A stretch of 47,097 bases of DNA, taken from assembly GCA_024401275.1 (NCBI GenBank), contig JAKSLJ010000028.1:1-47097 (forward strand), written 5' to 3'. This stretch comes from Bacteroidaceae bacterium (GTDB lineage: Bacteria; Bacteroidota; Bacteroidia; Bacteroidales; Bacteroidaceae). Positions 43,964 to 47,097 of the stretch are shown here, one piece after another. The translations under genes were made by a program, and so were the position numbers. The number at the start of each line of letters is the position of its first letter. Position 1 is the stretch's first letter. The notes below the pieces were generated by a model that was not told where the DNA came from, searched no databases, and saw nothing but the letters and a program-made list of their open reading frames with translations.

Positions 43964-46495
43964 ATGTTTTGTCTTCGGAATAGGCTTAGAGCTGGTGTCG
44001 TATTATTTCTTGTAACTATCTCCCAGTTTGCGTTCTCTCAGGAAATCTCCCAAAAGAGAGCCGACGCGATTAGTACCGCTGAGAGAAAAATGGAGGCTGC
44101 AAAGAAGAATATGACGCTGGATCCCGAAAACTATCTGGCAAGTCTTCTTGATTTGGCAGATACATATTATGCTACGCAAGAGTATGCCTCTGCCAGAACT
44201 GCGTATTGGGAATATTATCTGCAAGCTACAAGGAAAGGGTTCTACGATGATGATAATCCGAGAGACTTGGACGTGTTGATGAGACATTCAATGTCGAGTT
44301 ATTATCTGGGTGATTATGATGAATGTATAGAAATGTTCCGTGGGTATTTGGGGCAGTTGGAAAGCAAGGGGACTTTACATGAAAGGGAGGTGATTGCTTT
44401 ATGCTGGATGTGCGACAGCTATATCAAAGCAAAAGACTACACATCTGCCAAATTCGTTGTTTTGTCAATTAAAGAGAGAATAAAGACTAATGAGATTAAG
44501 GACGCGCATGTCCTTTCATTGGTAAAATACGTGGAGGCTGATCTTTTGGTTCAAACGGATCCAGCAAATGCTATTGATTTGATATTGTCTTTATCCGATG
44601 AAGGGATAGACGATTCGATTGACGGAATCCAATTGCTAGTTGCTCAGTATTGCTTAATGGCAAATTGCACTATGAGGCTAAGCCAATTTGATTTCTCGAT
44701 TGAAATCTATCAGAAAGTAATAGGCATAATGGAGGAGTATGATTTGACGGGAAGTTATGATTACTACGATGCGAACTATAACCTCATGTTGTGCTTTGCC
44801 TTGAATGATAAAGATCTCTCGGCAATTTCATCAAAACTGAATCGGATTATTGTGAAAAACATTCATGATAATTTCCCGCGCATGACTGATAAGCAGAGAT
44901 TCTCATATTGGGAACAGTTCGATAGATGGTTCTTCTTCTATCTGCCAAGATTAGCAAGCAATAACCCTACAGCCGCTGTAGGCATGGTTTCTCGCAATGC
45001 CTATACCGGTCTCCTTGTTGCAAAAGGGCTGCTCCTGCGAAGTGCAATCTCTATTCAGGATTTTGTGGCAAGATCACAGAATGAAGAATTGCAGGAAATC
45101 CAGGAACAGATAGAATATCTTCAGAAGAAAATACAGAAGTGGCAGAATTCCAATGCGGAAGAAGCCCACCAGGAAATCTTTAATAATAAAACCAATTTGG
45201 ACAGATTGCAGCAGCGTATATTGTCTGGCATCCGGCAATATGATTATATGCAGGATATCTTTATTGATGTTGATTCTGTCCAGAAAAACCTTTTGAACGA
45301 TGATGTCGCTATTGAATTTGTCGCTTTGGATAGAGAAATAAGCAATAGCGACTCTGGCAAGCAGACCATTCAGGAGTATTATGCGTTTGTCATAAAGAAG
45401 AACTATGCACATCCTCATGTGATAAAGGTCTGCGATAGTAGGGATTTTCCCGCTGGTAATAGTGATGTCCAGTCTTTATACAGCGTTGTCTGGAAACCTC
45501 TTGAAAGAGAACTGAAAGGGGTAAAACGTGTTTTCTTCTCTCCTGACGCCTCTCTCTATAACTTGCCTATTGAATATGCTGTTACCCCAAAAGGTTCTGA
45601 TTTGTCAAATAGTTTTACTATTTATCGCCTCTCTTCAACAAGAGAATTGGCAATTGAACGCCCCTCAAAGCAGAATAACAGAATGTCCTTGTTCGGCAAT
45701 ATTGATTATTATAATTCGGTCGGGAAATCTGCAAAGCCGAGTAGGTATGTTGCGGAGATGACAGCAAAGGAAAAGGGTAATGGGACATCCGCATCGCGTG
45801 GAGCTGCTGACATCGAAACAAACACATTCCCTGACTTGGAGTTCTCGGCAGACGAGATTTATAGGATGGCAGAAATTGCTACGTCCAACAACTATAATGT
45901 ACAGATATTTGAGAAGGCTAATGCTTCTAAAGAGATTTTCAAGAAGTTGTCCAATTCCTCTCCTGGGGTTATAGTCCTTAGTACACATGGCTACATGCTT
46001 TCGGATAAAGATTCTACAAGTCTGATACCTGTTGATAATGCTGAGGCGGAAGGTGTTCTGAAGGAGGATATCTCTTTGAGCAAATCTGGACTTGTGCTTT
46101 CTGGAGCGAATCGTCTTTTGCTTCATGAGCCATTGGACGGTACTGAAAATGGCTTCATTTCTGCAAGAGAGATTTCAAGCATGAACTTGGAACAAACAAA
46201 TCTGGTTATACTCTCTGCTTGTGAATCTGCACTTGGAGATATCTCCTCTGAAGGTGTCTTCGGGCTTCAGCGCGGTTTCAAGAAAGCTGGTGCCAACTCC
46301 ATTCTCATGTCTCTTTGGAAGGTTGATGATGCTGCCACCTGCAAACTCATGACGGAGTTCTACTCCAACTGGATCTCCAAGAAGATGACGAAGCATGATG
46401 CCCTGGAGGCGGCAAAGAATACTATACGCAAAACAAGAGGATGGGAAGACCCTAAATATTGGGCTGCGTTCATTCTTTTGGATGGATTGGATTGA
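43964..46495 (+). CDS. Exported TPR-CHAT caspase-like protein 4
   Basis: This 843-residue protein has a signal peptide (MFCLRNRLRAGVVLFLVTIS-QFAFS-Q, about 25), divergent TPR-like helices (about 35-330), and a coiled-coil (about 365-420, EELQEIQEQIEYLQKKIQK). The C-terminal CHAT domain (about 520-843) has His675 in VLSTHG and Cys753 in ILSACESALG, then GVFGLQRGFKKAGANSILMS and DPKYWAAFILLDG. Codon use is more AT-rich than in CHAT1-3. It is the last gene of the island; a hairpin follows. Confidence 0.9.
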   Translation: MFCLRNRLRAGVVLFLVTISQFAFSQEISQKRADAISTAERKMEAAKKNMTLDPENYLASLLDLADTYYATQEYASARTAYWEYYLQATRKGFYDDDNPRDLDVLMRHSMSSYYLGDYDECIEMFRGYLGQLESKGTLHEREVIALCWMCDSYIKAKDYTSAKFVVLSIKERIKTNEIKDAHVLSLVKYVEADLLVQTDPANAIDLILSLSDEGIDDSIDGIQLLVAQYCLMANCTMRLSQFDFSIEIYQKVIGIMEEYDLTGSYDYYDANYNLMLCFALNDKDLSAISSKLNRIIVKNIHDNFPRMTDKQRFSYWEQFDRWFFFYLPRLASNNPTAAVGMVSRNAYTGLLVAKGLLLRSAISIQDFVARSQNEELQEIQEQIEYLQKKIQKWQNSNAEEAHQEIFNNKTNLDRLQQRILSGIRQYDYMQDIFIDVDSVQKNLLNDDVAIEFVALDREISNSDSGKQTIQEYYAFVIKKNYAHPHVIKVCDSRDFPAGNSDVQSLYSVVWKPLERELKGVKRVFFSPDASLYNLPIEYAVTPKGSDLSNSFTIYRLSSTRELAIERPSKQNNRMSLFGNIDYYNSVGKSAKPSRYVAEMTAKEKGNGTSASRGAADIETNTFPDLEFSADEIYRMAEIATSNNYNVQIFEKANASKEIFKKLSNSSPGVIVLSTHGYMLSDKDSTSLIPVDNAEAEGVLKEDISLSKSGLVLSGANRLLLHEPLDGTENGFISAREISSMNLEQTNLVILSACESALGDISSEGVFGLQRGFKKAGANSILMSLWKVDDAATCKLMTEFYSNWISKKMTKHDALEAAKNTIRKTRGWEDPKYWAAFILLDGLD

Positions 46496-46497
46496 AC

Positions 46498-46530
46498 TAT
46501 ATATATATAATAATGTATATAGCATTTTTT
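46498..46530 (+). terminator. Probable terminator of the island
   Basis: CTATATA (46498-46504) pairs with TATATAG (46516-46522) and is followed by CATTTTTT. The stem is weak because it is all A/T apart from one G/C pair. Confidence 0.5.
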
Positions 46531-46663
46531 GTGCCCTTCTCTGCGCCCCTGAATCCGCCTCTCCCGAAAATGTGCTAAAAACGCCCTCTTTGCCCCTTTA
46601 GAAAACTCGCTGCTTGATAATTCTCAATTAAATACTAATTTTGGCAACTTTTTCTCCGAAAAG

Positions 46664-46695
46664 CTTGTGAGGTTTCCGGGATAGTCGTACCTTTG
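46664..46695 (+). promoter_or_regulatory. Ribosomal RNA operon promoter
   Basis: CTTG (46664-46667), 20 bases, then TACCTTTG (46688-46695) fit the Bacteroidetes promoter, with an AT-rich UP-like stretch just upstream (46617-46652). It lies about 250 bases before the 16S start. Confidence 0.7.
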
Positions 46696-46946
46696 CACTC
46701 GTTCCGCTGAAAAAACGGGGCATTTTAAAGAAGCGATCTTTGAAAGATTTACATAGACAGAAGTAGTACAAGAAGCAAAGGAAAATGATTTTTTTGCACC
46801 TTGTCAATTCGTTTAAGACTGCACATATATTATTATATGTTTGCAGTTCCCTATTAAATGAATAATGGATGATCATTCTGAAACAGACAAACGGTCTTGT
46901 TCTCGGAGCCTTGGGCTCTGAGCTCAAGTCTAATTATAAAGAAACT
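46696..46946 (+). other. 16S rRNA 5' leader
   Basis: Transcribed pre-rRNA leader with GATCTTTGAAAGATTTACAT (46736-46755) and an AT-rich middle. Such leader sequence carries processing sites in this group. No gene. Confidence 0.65.

Positions 46947-47097
<151 letters not shown>

Overview
ORGANISM. The window comes from a Bacteroidales genome, most likely Prevotellaceae (Prevotella/Segatella type). The evidence is a 16S rRNA gene start at the right end, a SusC/SusD pair, promoters of the Bacteroidetes form TTTG-N19/20-TAnnTTTG, an UpxY-type NusG paralogue, and signal peptides ending in A-Q or S-Q.

LAYOUT. (1) 1-5.4 kb: the 3' part of a GH2 beta-galactosidase; a REP-repeat cluster surrounding a REP-associated Y1 transposase (RAYT); a minus-strand winged-helix/DUF7833-like gene whose C-terminus is written by a REP element; and a dense regulatory gap with three 16-bp palindromes at 22-bp spacing and a 164-bp inverted-repeat element. 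(2) 5.4-7.5 kb: a membrane sensor with a SpoIIE/PP2C phosphatase domain, preceded by three 25-bp repeats that each carry a start codon. (3) 7.7-16.4 kb: a glycan-uptake locus with SusC, SusD, an FN3/beta-helix lipoprotein of the kind seen in pectin loci, a two-repeat secreted protein and a DUF805 protein. (4) 16.4-19.7 kb: a 200-bp MITE-like foldback, an unlisted 56-residue membrane protein and a PMCA-type Ca2+ P-type ATPase on the minus strand. (5) 19.8-46.5 kb: a co-directional island led by an UpxY-type antiterminator. It carries two RyR-domain proteins, an FHA-TM-trypsin-like protease, a degenerate-kinase-TM protein, four exported TPR-CHAT caspase-like proteins, two TIR-TM-FGE-fold proteins, three small membrane genes and three other secreted proteins. 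A ~1-kb scar with a DUF4143 remnant splits the island. (6) 46.5-47.1 kb: an rRNA operon promoter, leader and the first ~150 nt of 16S rRNA.

HOW THE ISLAND MAY WORK. The domain types (RyR, CHAT, TIR, FHA, kinase-like, trypsin-like) are those linked to prokaryotic conflict and programmed-death systems. The topology is what stands out. FHA, kinase-like and TIR modules are each followed by a positively charged stretch and one membrane helix, which puts them in the cytosol with the protease, beta-sandwich or FGE-fold tail in the periplasm. All four CHAT proteins have signal peptides. I infer a trans-envelope cascade: cytosolic sensing by RyR/Rossmann and TIR modules, transmission through single-pass proteins, and execution by periplasmic proteases. 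No experiment or database search supports this; it rests on motifs and gene order.

MOBILE REPEATS. At least three small dispersed repeat families occur in the window. In three places they contribute codons to genes: inside beta-galactosidase, at the C-terminus of the DUF7833-like gene, and in the linker of the first TIR protein.
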